DNA of 48,918 nt from Acidaminococcus sp. (GCA_019416065.1 DXYB01000011.1:1-48918), one strand, 5' to 3'. Numbered from the stretch's first letter, positions 24,027 to 33,550 are shown. Translations and numbers: made by a program. Notes: a model not told the origin generated them from the sequence alone.

Positions 24027-25370
24027 TTACTTTGCCGCTGTCGTGGCATCCATACCACTGACAAAATCATACGGTAATTCCAGGACAAAGCGCATTCCTC
24101 GATTTTGGGAGCGGATCACCTGAAGTTTACCTCCCAAAAGTTCCGCCAAACGATATATGATGGAAATCCCCAGTCCTCCATTGCCACTTGCGCTAACTGT
24201 CTGAACCATGCCATAAGGCAAAAATACTTTTTCTGCCATTTCTTCTGGAACTTGCATGGCTGGGGCAACCAAAGTCCACTCCATCACGATCTGGTGACTG
24301 CGCACCAATTTTTGCCGGACACCGCACTGAATTTTTTCTCCAGTAGGAGTAAAGAGCAACGCACTGCTGAGTAAGTGATCCAGCAAAACCTGAAGACGCT
24401 TTTTATCTCCAATAACATGGGGGTAGAGAATGGGCTCGGTGCTATAGCTAAAAGTAATTTTCCGCTTCCCAGCTTCTTCTTGGTATACGTCATTCCATTT
24501 TCCCAGCATTTCTTCCATGTTAAACTGTTTTTGTACTGGATGCAGGGAGCCGTTTTCCAGGGCTGACAGATCATGAATAGCCTGATTGACTTTTTCCAGG
24601 TAGAGAATTTGTCCGGAGCTGTTTTGCAGCAGCTGTTGCTGTCTGTTCGATTCTTTTTCTATTTCCATCTCTTTTAAGGAATCCAGCAGTGTTTCAAGCG
24701 CCTGTTGGGAATCCTGGCTTACCTGATCCATAAATTGGCTTTTCTTCTCCGCCTCTTCCCGGGCTGCGTTCGCATCCAGGGATAATTGAGCACGGCGTTC
24801 CATTTCTTCACTCCGCGTAGTATCCACGTTCCGTTTGAGCAACAGGCACGACCGTTCATGGGCAACACCAGATCGTATGCCTTGTAACAAAAAATTGGTC
24901 CACTCAAAAGCATCATCGTTTTTCTTTTCCCGGGCAGTAAATTCAATCTGGCTGCAAGTTTTCATAGCTTTTTCGATAGACCCTTTGATAAATTCCGGGG
25001 TATACTTTCCAGCATCTTCTGGATGTAGAGGGCCAATCAAATCAGTCACGCCACCAATCTCATGACTTTCCGCATGAATTTTTCCATCAGAAAACATATA
25101 GCGTTGTACTTTCTGGTTTTTCCAATCCACATCTTCTATTTGGTCATAGGTTGTGCAAAGATGGGATAAGAGCCCATTGATCCGGTACTTAAACTGCCGC
25201 TCTTTGCGCACTTGGTACGTTCTGATGCGATAGCCCAAAAATAAGAGTATTGCCAGTAGCAGCAATAGTTTTCCAACAGGGTCCCCAGGGATTAGCCCGG
25301 CAAATTGTCCCTGTGTCAAGTTTTGGAAGAAACGTTGCAGTTGCTGTACCCATTGTATCGCCATATCCAT
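24027..25370 (-). CDS. Membrane-anchored histidine-kinase-like protein without phospho-acceptor (probable pseudokinase)
   Basis: The 447-residue protein has one transmembrane helix (33-48), a PAS-like region (about 65-185), a coiled-coil helix (185-265) and a C-terminal HATPase-type domain (280-433). In the dimerisation helix the usual F-x-x-x-x-S-H-E reads F-M-D-Q-V-S-Q-D, so Q219 replaces the phosphorylated His. The N-box asparagine is serine (LLSSALLF, S336), and the G1 DxGxG is replaced by VAPAMQVPEE. The G2 loop GNGGLGISI is kept. It probably binds little or no ATP and cannot autophosphorylate; a scaffold or sensor role is likely. It lies 13 bases after ctpA in the ftsEX-envC-ctpA operon. 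No response regulator is adjacent. Confidence 0.75.
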   Translation of the reverse strand: MDMAIQWVQQLQRFFQNLTQGQFAGLIPGDPVGKLLLLLAILLFLGYRIRTYQVRKERQFKYRINGLLSHLCTTYDQIEDVDWKNQKVQRYMFSDGKIHAESHEIGGVTDLIGPLHPEDAGKYTPEFIKGSIEKAMKTCSQIEFTAREKKNDDAFEWTNFLLQGIRSGVAHERSCLLLKRNVDTTRSEEMERRAQLSLDANAAREEAEKKSQFMDQVSQDSQQALETLLDSLKEMEIEKESNRQQQLLQNSSGQILYLEKVNQAIHDLSALENGSLHPVQKQFNMEEMLGKWNDVYQEEAGKRKITFSYSTEPILYPHVIGDKKRLQVLLDHLLSSALLFTPTGEKIQCGVRQKLVRSHQIVMEWTLVAPAMQVPEEMAEKVFLPYGMVQTVSASGNGGLGISIIYRLAELLGGKLQVIRSQNRGMRFVLELPYDFVSGMDATTAAK

Positions 25371-25383
25371 GCTTAGCCTCCTT

Positions 25384-26529
25384 TTATTTTGCTACAAGTT
25401 GCTGTTTCAGATAGGCTTCCGCTGCCTTTACTTGGTTACTTCCTGCCTCGTCTTCAGCTGCAATCACTTGGTCAGGGGTAATTCCCACCTTATCAATGCT
25501 TCTGCCACTGGGTGTGTAATAATTTGCGATGGTTAGTTTAAGAGCCGTATCACTGCCTAGCATATAGACGTTTTGCACTACACCCTTGCCGTAGGTCTTT
25601 GTACCGAATAGTTTTCCTGTATGGGTATCCTGAATTGCACCAGAAACAATTTCAGCGGCACTGGCAGTACCATGATTGACCAGAACAGCGAGTGGAAAAG
25701 TAACTTTTTCCAGAGTAGATGTTTCTGTATCCGTACGGCCTTGCTTATCCGTTATGGAAACTATGGGCCCTTTAGGCACCAGATAGCGAGCTACCCCCAC
25801 CCCACTTTGCAAAAGGCCGCCTGGATTATCCCGAAGATCCAGTACCAGGGCTTTCATCCCCTGTTGCTGCAGTTTTGTCAATTCTGTACCAAAATCTTTG
25901 GCCGTATCTTCGCTGAAATTGGTGATCCGGATGTATCCAATGCCATCCCCATCCATTTTACCGTAGACGGATTTTATTTTAATGTCACTTCGAACGAGGG
26001 TATATTCCTTAGCCTTTTCATTGCCTTGTTGGAGTGTAAGTACCACCTGTGTTCCATTTTGTCCCCGGATCTGTTTCACAACTTGATCCAGGCTTAGCCC
26101 CTTAAGCTCCTTGCCATTAATTTTAGTGAGCACGGCTCCCGCTTTGATTTCTGCCTTAAATGCCGGTGTATCCTCAATGGGTGCTACTACAATGAATTTC
26201 CCGTCTTTTACGCCCATCACCATGCCCACGCCGCCAAAATGCCCCTCGGTCATAGCTGATAGGGCGCTAAAGTCTTCCTGACTAAGATAACTGGAATAAG
26301 GATCTCCTAAAATACCCACCATGCCTTTTAAAGCGCCATCATAGAGTTTCCCTTGATCCACGTCTCCAACATAATGCTGCTGAATGAGATGCAGCGTTTG
26401 TGCCACCCGCATCAGCGGCCAAGGATTCCCCACCCAGCTTTTTAAGAGTAAACAGGTCCCGCCGGCAAAAGCCCCAAAGGACAATACCACGGCTCCTACC
26501 AAATGCAGGATTGTAAACCTTTTTTTCAC
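25384..26529 (-). CDS. ctpA: Carboxyl-terminal processing protease CtpA (S41)
   Basis: A 381-residue S41 peptidase with an N-terminal signal anchor (residues 7-29), a PDZ domain (about 98-185) and the catalytic domain. The catalytic serine is S290 in GTASAAE and the general base lysine is K315 in TYGKGVVQ, 25 residues on, as in CtpA/CtpB. It acts outside the membrane, cutting proteins from the C-terminus. It follows the EnvC-like gene by 15 bases; the ftsEX-envC-ctpA order is conserved in Firmicutes. Confidence 0.94.
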   Translation of the reverse strand: MKKRFTILHLVGAVVLSFGAFAGGTCLLLKSWVGNPWPLMRVAQTLHLIQQHYVGDVDQGKLYDGALKGMVGILGDPYSSYLSQEDFSALSAMTEGHFGGVGMVMGVKDGKFIVVAPIEDTPAFKAEIKAGAVLTKINGKELKGLSLDQVVKQIRGQNGTQVVLTLQQGNEKAKEYTLVRSDIKIKSVYGKMDGDGIGYIRITNFSEDTAKDFGTELTKLQQQGMKALVLDLRDNPGGLLQSGVGVARYLVPKGPIVSITDKQGRTDTETSTLEKVTFPLAVLVNHGTASAAEIVSGAIQDTHTGKLFGTKTYGKGVVQNVYMLGSDTALKLTIANYYTPSGRSIDKVGITPDQVIAAEDEAGSNQVKAAEAYLKQQLVAK

Positions 26530-26544
26530 GCTATTTTCGCTCCT

Positions 26545-27675
26545 TTACGGCAGATACCGCAAGGGGGACGTTACTTCCCCATGCAGCCGCACTTCAAAAT
26601 GACAGTGAGGTCCTGTTGAATTTCCTGTACTGCCTGCCAGCGCAATGGTCTGGCCTTTGGACACGGTTTGACCAACACCCACGGTAAAAGAAGAGTTGTG
26701 CCCGTAGAGTGTTACCATGCCCCCACCGTGATCAATCATTACCGCATTGCCATATCCACCCATCCAGCCAGCAAAAATTACACGTCCGCTGTCGGCAGCA
26801 TGGATCGGTTCCCCATAATCCGCCCCTATATCAATCCCAGAATGGAAAATCCGGGATTTAAAAATCGGATGAATCCGCCAACCATAAGGAGAGGTAATCG
26901 GCCCGTAAAGCGGCCAGCTAAGCTGTCCTGTGCCGTGAGCCCGACCTTGCAGCCGGCCTTCTTCCTCCATCCGTTTGATCATGGCAGTAATCTGCGCACT
27001 GCTCTTTTGCAGTGCTTCATATTCCGCATCCAGCTGGGCCTTTTCAGCCAGAGCCTGTTGATACAGCTGCTGGCGTTCTTTGGTCTTTTCTGCAACCAAT
27101 TGTTTTTTTTCAGTTACGAGTTTATGCGTATTGTCCAGTTCCTTTTTTTTGGCATCCAGCCGGCTCTTTTCGGTTAGCAGCGCCTTGCGTTGGGTCTCTA
27201 CCTGATCAATCAAAGAAAAATCCCGCTGGATAATGCGCTGCAAAAGGTACATCCGCGAAGAAAAGTCTTGGAAATCCGCTGCGCCTAAAAGCACATCCAA
27301 ATAATTGATCTGTCCATTTTCATAAATATCCCGCAACCGTTTTTTGTACATGGCACGAGTTTTTTCATAGGCTTTTTGTTTAACAGCAAGGGCCTCTTCA
27401 TTTTGCCGGATCTCAATGGAGAGCGCTTGTTGTTGGTGTTCTACTTGTGCCAGTTCCTTTTGGGCCTGCGCCAGTTCATTCTGGGATTCCAGTAGACGTT
27501 CCACTGCATTGCCTACCTCTCGCTTTTTGGCTTGTCGCTGTGCATCTTTTTGTTCCATCTGCTGCTGGACTTGGTTTAACTGATTCTTTTTATCTTGAAT
27601 AGATTCTGCCCAGGTCGTAAGCCCAAGCTGCGATGAAAGCAACAATGTAAGCAGTAGTGCCGCTTGTTTATTCAT
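26545..27675 (-). CDS. envC: EnvC-like murein hydrolase / activator with M23 domain
   Basis: The 376-residue protein has a signal peptide (cleavage likely after TTWA, residue 23), a long coiled coil (25-240) and a C-terminal LytM/M23 domain (250-376). The zinc ligands and catalytic residues are all present: H278 and D282 in HSGIDIG, H326 in LYGH, H357 and H359 in GPHCHFE. E. coli EnvC lacks these and only activates amidases; this one should be an active endopeptidase. FtsX, encoded 12 bases upstream in the operon, is expected to gate it through the coiled coil. Confidence 0.92.
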   Translation of the reverse strand: MNKQAALLLTLLLSSQLGLTTWAESIQDKKNQLNQVQQQMEQKDAQRQAKKREVGNAVERLLESQNELAQAQKELAQVEHQQQALSIEIRQNEEALAVKQKAYEKTRAMYKKRLRDIYENGQINYLDVLLGAADFQDFSSRMYLLQRIIQRDFSLIDQVETQRKALLTEKSRLDAKKKELDNTHKLVTEKKQLVAEKTKERQQLYQQALAEKAQLDAEYEALQKSSAQITAMIKRMEEEGRLQGRAHGTGQLSWPLYGPITSPYGWRIHPIFKSRIFHSGIDIGADYGEPIHAADSGRVIFAGWMGGYGNAVMIDHGGGMVTLYGHNSSFTVGVGQTVSKGQTIALAGSTGNSTGPHCHFEVRLHGEVTSPLRYLP

Positions 27676-27687
27676 GGCACCGCCTCC

Positions 27688-28575
27688 TTACACCTTGAGG
27701 AACCGTTGCAGGCTCAGCATACTACCCAAAGCGCCTATAAGTGTTCCCACAAGGACAAGTCCGGCTCCTAAAATGCCCATCATGGGCCAATAAGGCAACA
27801 GGGGAAAGAAAGCCAGTGTACCATAAATACGTTCCTGTGCTGCTAAGTAGAGCTGATTCAGTGCTAGTGCTGCCAAAAGAGCTCCGGTAAAGCCCATGAG
27901 CATCCCTTCCAAGATAAACGGACACCTAATAAAGCTATCTGTCGCCCCCACGTATTTCATGATGTTAACTTCTCGGCGGCGAGCAAAGACGGTAATCCGA
28001 ATGGTGTTAGAAATAATAAATAGTGTAGCCACTGCTAGCAGAAAGATCAACAAAAGACCTCCCAGACGCAATATCCGGGTCAAGCGAAAGAGATTTTTTA
28101 CCGCTTCCTGTCCAAAGCGAGCTGTTTCTACCCCTGGCATTTTTTCTATTTGAGGCACCAATTTAGCAATTCGCTCCGGTTGATCCACCTGTACTTCAAA
28201 GGAGGCTGGAAAGGGATTATCTTCCCCCAAAGCATCCAATAATCTCTGCTGATCCCCCAGCCGTTTCTTAAATTCGGTAAGCGCCTGTGCCTTGCTTATC
28301 GCTGTCACTTCTACGACGCCCTCATTATTTTTCAGGACTTTTTCCATCTGCGCAAGCTGTGGGGCTGTAGCCTCATCCTTCATATAGACTGTAATCTGTA
28401 CCTGATTTTCCAGATGCGTTGCGATATTATTCACGTTCAGCACCATGACCAGAAACATGCCCAGTACCAGAATGGATAATGCCACTGTTGAAATGGAGGC
28501 AATTGTCATCAATGAATTTCGTTTCAGGGACGTAAAGGTTTCTTTTATATAATACTCCAGTGTATTAAAGTTCAT
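27688..28575 (-). CDS. ftsX: Cell division protein FtsX
   Basis: A 295-residue permease-like protein with four transmembrane segments: one near residues 22-45, then three between about 165 and 290. A large extracellular loop (50-160) is available to contact the EnvC-like protein. The C-terminal part includes the typical VFARRREVNIMKYVGAT. The start is the ATG at 28575, 9 bases after AAAGGAG and 11 bases inside ftsE; an ATG at 28608 lies deeper in ftsE without a site. Confidence 0.94.
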   Translation of the reverse strand: MNFNTLEYYIKETFTSLKRNSLMTIASISTVALSILVLGMFLVMVLNVNNIATHLENQVQITVYMKDEATAPQLAQMEKVLKNNEGVVEVTAISKAQALTEFKKRLGDQQRLLDALGEDNPFPASFEVQVDQPERIAKLVPQIEKMPGVETARFGQEAVKNLFRLTRILRLGGLLLIFLLAVATLFIISNTIRITVFARRREVNIMKYVGATDSFIRCPFILEGMLMGFTGALLAALALNQLYLAAQERIYGTLAFFPLLPYWPMMGILGAGLVLVGTLIGALGSMLSLQRFLKV

Positions 28576-29260
28576 ACCCGTAGACTCCTTTGCGTTCATC
28601 CCGAACAATACGTCCGTTTTCTATGGCAATAACACGTTTTTGCATGTAGTCCACCATGGTTTTATCGTGGGTAGCCATAATGATGGTCGTCCCATTATGA
28701 TTGATCTGAGAAAAAATGTTCATGATATCCATACTGGTTTCCGGATCCAAATTTCCTGTAGGTTCATCGGCAATGACCATCAAAGGATCGTTAACAATGG
28801 CCCTGGCAATAGCAACGCGCTGCTGCTCACCACCGCTCATTTCTCCAGGATAATTGTCCATCCGGTCCTTGAGACCCACCAGTTCCATGACTTCCTGTAC
28901 TCTGGATTTAATTTTTTTACGAGGGGCTTCAATAACGCGCATAGCAAAGGCCACATTTTCAAAAGCAGTGCGGTCGTTTAACAGGCGAAAATCCTGGAAC
29001 ACGATGCCCAGTTGCCGCCGCAGATAAGGAATATCCTCTCTGTGCAGCTGCATAACGTCCACCCCATCTACCAGGATTTGTCCACTGGTAGGTTCAATTT
29101 CCCTGGTAATCAGCTTCATAAATGTGGATTTACCCGCACCGCTAGGCCCCACTAGAAAAACGAACTCTCCTGATTGAATATGTATATTGACATCTGTCAG
29201 GGCGGCTGCCCCGCCCGGATATGTTTTCCCTGCGTGATGCATAATGAGCATTTCGGGCAC
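28565..29260 (-). CDS. ftsE: Cell division ATP-binding protein FtsE
   Basis: A 231-residue ABC ATPase: Walker A GPSGAGKST, Q-loop IVFQDFRLL, signature MSGGEQQRVAIARA, Walker B LMVIADEPTGNLD and H-loop ATHD. The ADEPTGNLDP motif is typical of FtsE/LolD-type ATPases. With FtsX it controls peptidoglycan hydrolysis at the septum rather than transporting a solute. It is separated from csaB by 7 bases, so the upstream cell-wall genes may be co-transcribed. Confidence 0.95.
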   Translation of the reverse strand: MPEMLIMHHAGKTYPGGAAALTDVNIHIQSGEFVFLVGPSGAGKSTFMKLITREIEPTSGQILVDGVDVMQLHREDIPYLRRQLGIVFQDFRLLNDRTAFENVAFAMRVIEAPRKKIKSRVQEVMELVGLKDRMDNYPGEMSGGEQQRVAIARAIVNDPLMVIADEPTGNLDPETSMDIMNIFSQINHNGTTIIMATHDKTMVDYMQKRVIAIENGRIVRDERKGVYGYEL

Positions 29261-29267
29261 CTCCTTA

Positions 29268-30365
29268 TTAGGTTTTATTTCGGGGCAAGAGTGCTAGTGC
29301 CCGCTGTAAGTTAATAATGGCTTCCTGGCGTAGGGCCTGAATCTTGTGGCTGGGCTGCCTGCCATCTTTATGCCACAACGCTCTCGCTGCTTGTACCATC
29401 TCATTTGCTGTGATCGTTTCAATATTTCCTGCAATTACGCCGTCCATACCCTTAACAAAGCGATCCACCTTCGGATCATAGGATACTGCCATAAAGGGCA
29501 CATGATTCAGTGCGGCGAAAACCAGTGCGTGGAGACGCATCCCAATAAGTAAATGGCAACAACGCACTAGATCCTGGTATCCCTGGGTAGAACATTTAGA
29601 AGGCAGAATACGCACTGCATCCCTAGTTTTCATCTGGATTTGTACGCGGTGAGAAAGTTCCTGGTCGGCAGGAAATTGCAAGGGGATAAATAAAATTTGC
29701 GCATGATAAATTGCGCTTAATTGATCTGCTGCCTTGGCAAATTCCTTGATATACCGTTCTTCCCCTTTCCAATGCCTAAGAGCCATGCCAATAATCGGGC
29801 GCTCCAGATCAAGGCCTAAAGAAATAAGCTGCTTTTCCCCCGCCTTCTGTTTTCCCTCTGGCAGGGAAAATACAGCGTCACTTGTCACATGCACCGTATT
29901 TTCTTTAAACCCCATGTGTTTTAAATCATTCAGTGAGCCATCATCCCGTACGGTAATCAAATCTGCTTTTTGGCAGATATAATGAGTAAGCCAGCGGGCG
30001 AATTGTCCGTGAATAGGGCCAATGCCTTGGGCAAAAAGCATAATTTTTTTCCTAAAGAGAGCAGCTAACCCTATGATGAATAGGTAGTAAAAGAGACTTA
30101 CCTGACTGGTCACATTTTGCAACAAACTGCCTCCACCGGAAAGCAATAGGTCAGTATGCCGCATTGCTCGGAAAATACCAAAAAAATCGAAGCGATGGAT
30201 TGATTTTACCTGTTGTAATGATTGTGTAAGTTCTGGATGACCGGACAAAACCGTCAGCTCTACCTGGGGATCCTGTGCCCGCAGTCCGGTAACGATCGCC
30301 GTTAGCATGGCTTCATCCCCGGCATTGGAAAAGCCATAGTATCCAGAAATCAGAATCTTACGCAA
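29268..30365 (-). CDS. csaB: Polysaccharide pyruvyl transferase CsaB
   Basis: A 365-residue pyruvyl transferase. The N-terminus ILISGYYGFSNAGDEAML and the centre LLLSGGGSLLQNVTS, with LLFAQGIGPI-like IMLFAQGIGPI, are diagnostic for CsaB, which puts ketal pyruvate on cell-wall polysaccharide that anchors SLH-domain proteins. This fits Negativicutes, whose outer membrane is tied to the wall by SLH proteins. I place the start at a TTG (30365), preceded by GGAGGAG and overlapping the DUF5693 stop by 8 bases (TTGCGTAA); the ATG at 30413 is 56 bases inside that gene. Confidence 0.88.
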   Translation of the reverse strand: MRKILISGYYGFSNAGDEAMLTAIVTGLRAQDPQVELTVLSGHPELTQSLQQVKSIHRFDFFGIFRAMRHTDLLLSGGGSLLQNVTSQVSLFYYLFIIGLAALFRKKIMLFAQGIGPIHGQFARWLTHYICQKADLITVRDDGSLNDLKHMGFKENTVHVTSDAVFSLPEGKQKAGEKQLISLGLDLERPIIGMALRHWKGEERYIKEFAKAADQLSAIYHAQILFIPLQFPADQELSHRVQIQMKTRDAVRILPSKCSTQGYQDLVRCCHLLIGMRLHALVFAALNHVPFMAVSYDPKVDRFVKGMDGVIAGNIETITANEMVQAARALWHKDGRQPSHKIQALRQEAIINLQRALALLPRNKT

Positions 30366-32448
30366 GCCCTCTCCTCCTCTGCCACGTCTTCCATAAGCGG
30401 TAGCCACATGCAAACAAGCACAGGGCTAGCAGCCCCAGTACTAAACCGACTAAGTAACCGTCCCAGGCACGAGTATAGCTCAACAATATGGGGGAGCGCA
30501 TATGGCAAAACGTCTGTACGGCGCTACCTTGCCCAATGACGGCTCCTACCGTGCATAGTCCATAAAACCATACAGGTAGTTTTTTCCACGCAGCCCAAGC
30601 CGCCAGGAAGAAGGCAGGATGCCCAATGAGAAATTCTTTCTCCCGAGGGCGCGCGCGCATAGTTTCTTCCAAGAACCAGCGGAGCTTAATTTCAATGCCA
30701 GGTACTGGTACGCCCGCAGTATGGCCACTGCGACCAATAAATACCCAGGCTACGAAAGTAAATACTCCAAGGATCACAAGAGTCTTTAGTGTCAATGGGC
30801 GGGATAAAAAGTCTCGAATCCGCCGTAACGGTACTATCCAGGATTCTCCCTTCTGCCACAGGCCATGGGTACGAACAAAAAGCAAGAACGTAAGGAACAC
30901 AGGTAGCATAAAAGTCGCCTTAACGCCCCGGTATATATCCAGTTCCAACAGAAAACGGGTATCGCTTAAGACAGCTCCAATCATGGAAGCGCCTACCAAG
31001 CTAAGGAGCAGCGTTTCAAACAAATGCATGACACTACTAGCGGCCACTTTTAACAAGGATCCTTGTCCATTATTATCCCAAATAGCCATCATGCGGCTTA
31101 TGGATAGCACAGGGAAGATAACGGCTGCGCCCAAGGCGATCCCCTGTCGCGTTAAAAGGGTCAAAGGTCCTACGGCGATACCTGCACAAAGTAGAATCCC
31201 TAACAATACGGCCAGTTTAGCATAGTGTGTTTCCCGCAAAAATCCCATTTTAAGAAAATACAAACACCAGGCAGCAGCCAGGGAAAAAGCCATGGGAATA
31301 TAAAATAATCGGCTGGGCTGGTATACTTGATAAATCGCTGCCGGACCACTTTGAAATCCCTTGCGGCGCACATCCTGTGTCACCTGCTCCACATAGTCTA
31401 AATTCGTCTGAAGAAGCGTTTTATTATCCCGTGGTGTCAGAAAAGTTTTAATATAGTTCACCCGAATATTACGTTCTTCGTCGGATAAGGACCAACGCCG
31501 AAAAGCATCAAACACTTCCATTTTACGCTGCTCGGCATCGGCGATCACATAGGTTCTTGCCCCCTGGTAATGCATAAATCTTGCCAGGTCGGTCAGTCCT
31601 TCCAGCTTGATGAACTGCAGCTGTGTGACACCTTCCACCATACCTAGCGTAATATGACGACGCAGCAATTCGTCCCCAACAAAAGACAGCTGGTCAGGAT
31701 TGCCAAGCATCTGCTTGCCGCTGCCGAGGATCAGGGAAATATGCGCACCACTTTGATCCAAACGTTTGAAAAAGGCTTTCACTTGCTCTTTTTCACTAGC
31801 TGCTTGGGCCGTATACCTGGCACAATAATTGGTAGGACGAATGGCAACCATAAATCCATTTTTCGTAACGTCTTCCAATTCGTCGGTGCTGGGTCCCAGG
31901 TCCATCTCCCGTGCGCCTCGTTCATCACCAGCAACCGCATTCTTGCTGTTCAGCATGTCCCCGGTAAACTGATAAATCCGGGGAGAGGCATTCATTTCTT
32001 GGATTCGTTCAGGCCCAAAACGCAGTCGGATATCTTCCGCGGTTTCTTGTAACGCACGTTCACTAGTGCCAGCCATCAGATACACGGCATCTACCTTAAA
32101 ATCCGCCCGATTGACTACCTGCTGCCATAACGGAGAAAGACTTCCTGCGTTTTTTTGCTGCAAGAGCTCTGTCCCAGTAATAGCAGTAATGCTCCCATTC
32201 TGTGCCAGCTTATCCAAACTGGTGTCAAAAAGCGCCAGGGTCGTAACTCCACGCTTTTTAAATTCCTTAAAGACTTGCTCCTTGGGAACGCCTTCATTTT
32301 GAGCCATCCGTACCAGGGAATTATATTCCATTACGGTTTCTATAGTTTTATTGGCGTTTTCTACCTGTGCCCTTTGAAAATTGAGATAGAGCGTGGCACA
32401 GAGCCCCACTCCCACCAAGGCAAGAAATAGTTTATAATATCGTTTCAT
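30358..32448 (-). CDS. DUF5693 multi-pass membrane protein
   Basis: A 696-residue protein with an N-terminal signal anchor (5-24), a long extracytoplasmic domain (about 25-385, starting NKTIETVMEYNSLVRMAQ) and some eight to ten transmembrane segments from about 385 to the end. The family is found in Firmicutes next to csaB and in S-layer/wall polymer contexts; its activity is unknown. The transmembrane C-terminus suggests polysaccharide or lipid-linked precursor handling, but this is inference from neighbours. It follows prfB by one base. Confidence 0.8.
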   Translation of the reverse strand: MKRYYKLFLALVGVGLCATLYLNFQRAQVENANKTIETVMEYNSLVRMAQNEGVPKEQVFKEFKKRGVTTLALFDTSLDKLAQNGSITAITGTELLQQKNAGSLSPLWQQVVNRADFKVDAVYLMAGTSERALQETAEDIRLRFGPERIQEMNASPRIYQFTGDMLNSKNAVAGDERGAREMDLGPSTDELEDVTKNGFMVAIRPTNYCARYTAQAASEKEQVKAFFKRLDQSGAHISLILGSGKQMLGNPDQLSFVGDELLRRHITLGMVEGVTQLQFIKLEGLTDLARFMHYQGARTYVIADAEQRKMEVFDAFRRWSLSDEERNIRVNYIKTFLTPRDNKTLLQTNLDYVEQVTQDVRRKGFQSGPAAIYQVYQPSRLFYIPMAFSLAAAWCLYFLKMGFLRETHYAKLAVLLGILLCAGIAVGPLTLLTRQGIALGAAVIFPVLSISRMMAIWDNNGQGSLLKVAASSVMHLFETLLLSLVGASMIGAVLSDTRFLLELDIYRGVKATFMLPVFLTFLLFVRTHGLWQKGESWIVPLRRIRDFLSRPLTLKTLVILGVFTFVAWVFIGRSGHTAGVPVPGIEIKLRWFLEETMRARPREKEFLIGHPAFFLAAWAAWKKLPVWFYGLCTVGAVIGQGSAVQTFCHMRSPILLSYTRAWDGYLVGLVLGLLALCLFACGYRLWKTWQRRRGLA

Positions 32449-32449
32449 T

Positions 32450-33550
32450 TTACTGCTTCAGGCTCCGTAAATAGGCTTCCACAAACGGATCTAAATCCCC
32501 GTCCATCACAGCCTGCACATTGCTGGATTCTGCACCCGTCCGGTGATCCTTGACCATCGTATAGGGCTGGAATACATACGAGCGAATTTGGCTGCCCCAT
32601 TCAATGGCTTGATAATCGCCAGCAATCTCACTAATTTTTTCATCCTGGATTGCTTTTTCATATTCATAGAGTTTGGCCCGTAACAGCTGGAGGCAGCGTT
32701 CTTTGTTTTGGAGCTGACTCCGTTCATTCTGGCATTGCACCACAATACCAGTAGGAATGTGAGTCATCCGTACGGCGGAGGATGTTTTGTTGACGTGCTG
32801 CCCGCCGGCGCCGCTGGCCCGGTAGTAATCTACACGGACATCATCCATATTTAAGTTTACTTCTACCGTATCATCCAATTCTGGCATCACATCCACCGCA
32901 GCAAAGGAAGTATGTCTGCGGGCATTGGCATCAAAGGGAGAAATCCGCACCAGACGATGCACACCCTTCTCACTTTTTAAATACCCGTAGGCATTGTGTC
33001 CCTGGATGGAAAGTGTGGCACTTTTAACTCCCGCCTCTTCCCCTGCTAATACATCCAATAGCTCCACAGTAAAACCTTTTCCTTCCGCATAGCGGGTAAA
33101 CATGCGCATCAGCATGCTGGTCCAATCCTGCGCTTCCGTTCCGCCTGCACCAGCATGTAGCGTCAAAATAGCATCATTGGCGTCGTAATCATCTGACAAG
33201 AGCATACCCAGTTCCAATTCCCTGAGTGCAGTTTGGGCATCTTCCAGATCCTGCTCCATTTCTTTTTGCAGACTATCGTCTTTTTCCTCCATGGTCATTT
33301 CCCATAAAGTTCCCAGGTCGTCCAGCTTTTGCTCTAATTTCTTATAGGTATCCACTTCATTTTTTAAATTGTTAGCTTCCTGGGCAATCTTTTGGGCTTT
33401 ATCTGGGGTATCCCAAAAACCAGGGGCCGCCATCTGGTATTCCAGATCTTGGATGCGCTCTTCTTTTTGTTCGATTTTGAGGCCTTCCTTTAATTCTTCT
33501 AGCTTCTCTTTCAGACGGCTGATGGCCGGTCTCATTTCTTCCAGTAACAA
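32450..33550 (-). CDS. prfB: Peptide chain release factor 2
   Basis: A 366-residue RF2 that terminates at UGA and UAA. The RF2 tripeptide SPF is in VRISPFDANARR, and the catalytic GGQ is in SGAGGQHVNK. Many prfB genes have an in-frame UGA near codon 25 read by a programmed +1 frameshift. Here the equivalent site (EGLKIEQKEERI) is read straight through with no stop, so that autoregulation is absent. The frame opens just after a stop. The start is probably the TTG at 33550 (AGGA 4 bases upstream), giving MLLEEMRP; an ATG at 33535 is the alternative. Confidence 0.93.
   Translation of the reverse strand: MLLEEMRPAISRLKEKLEELKEGLKIEQKEERIQDLEYQMAAPGFWDTPDKAQKIAQEANNLKNEVDTYKKLEQKLDDLGTLWEMTMEEKDDSLQKEMEQDLEDAQTALRELELGMLLSDDYDANDAILTLHAGAGGTEAQDWTSMLMRMFTRYAEGKGFTVELLDVLAGEEAGVKSATLSIQGHNAYGYLKSEKGVHRLVRISPFDANARRHTSFAAVDVMPELDDTVEVNLNMDDVRVDYYRASGAGGQHVNKTSSAVRMTHIPTGIVVQCQNERSQLQNKERCLQLLRAKLYEYEKAIQDEKISEIAGDYQAIEWGSQIRSYVFQPYTMVKDHRTGAESSNVQAVMDGDLDPFVEAYLRSLKQ

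Noticed and set aside
30626..31225. 199-codon plus-strand frame over the DUF5693 gene
   Set aside because: Antisense shadow of a membrane protein gene; Arg/Lys/Pro-rich composition typical of such shadows.
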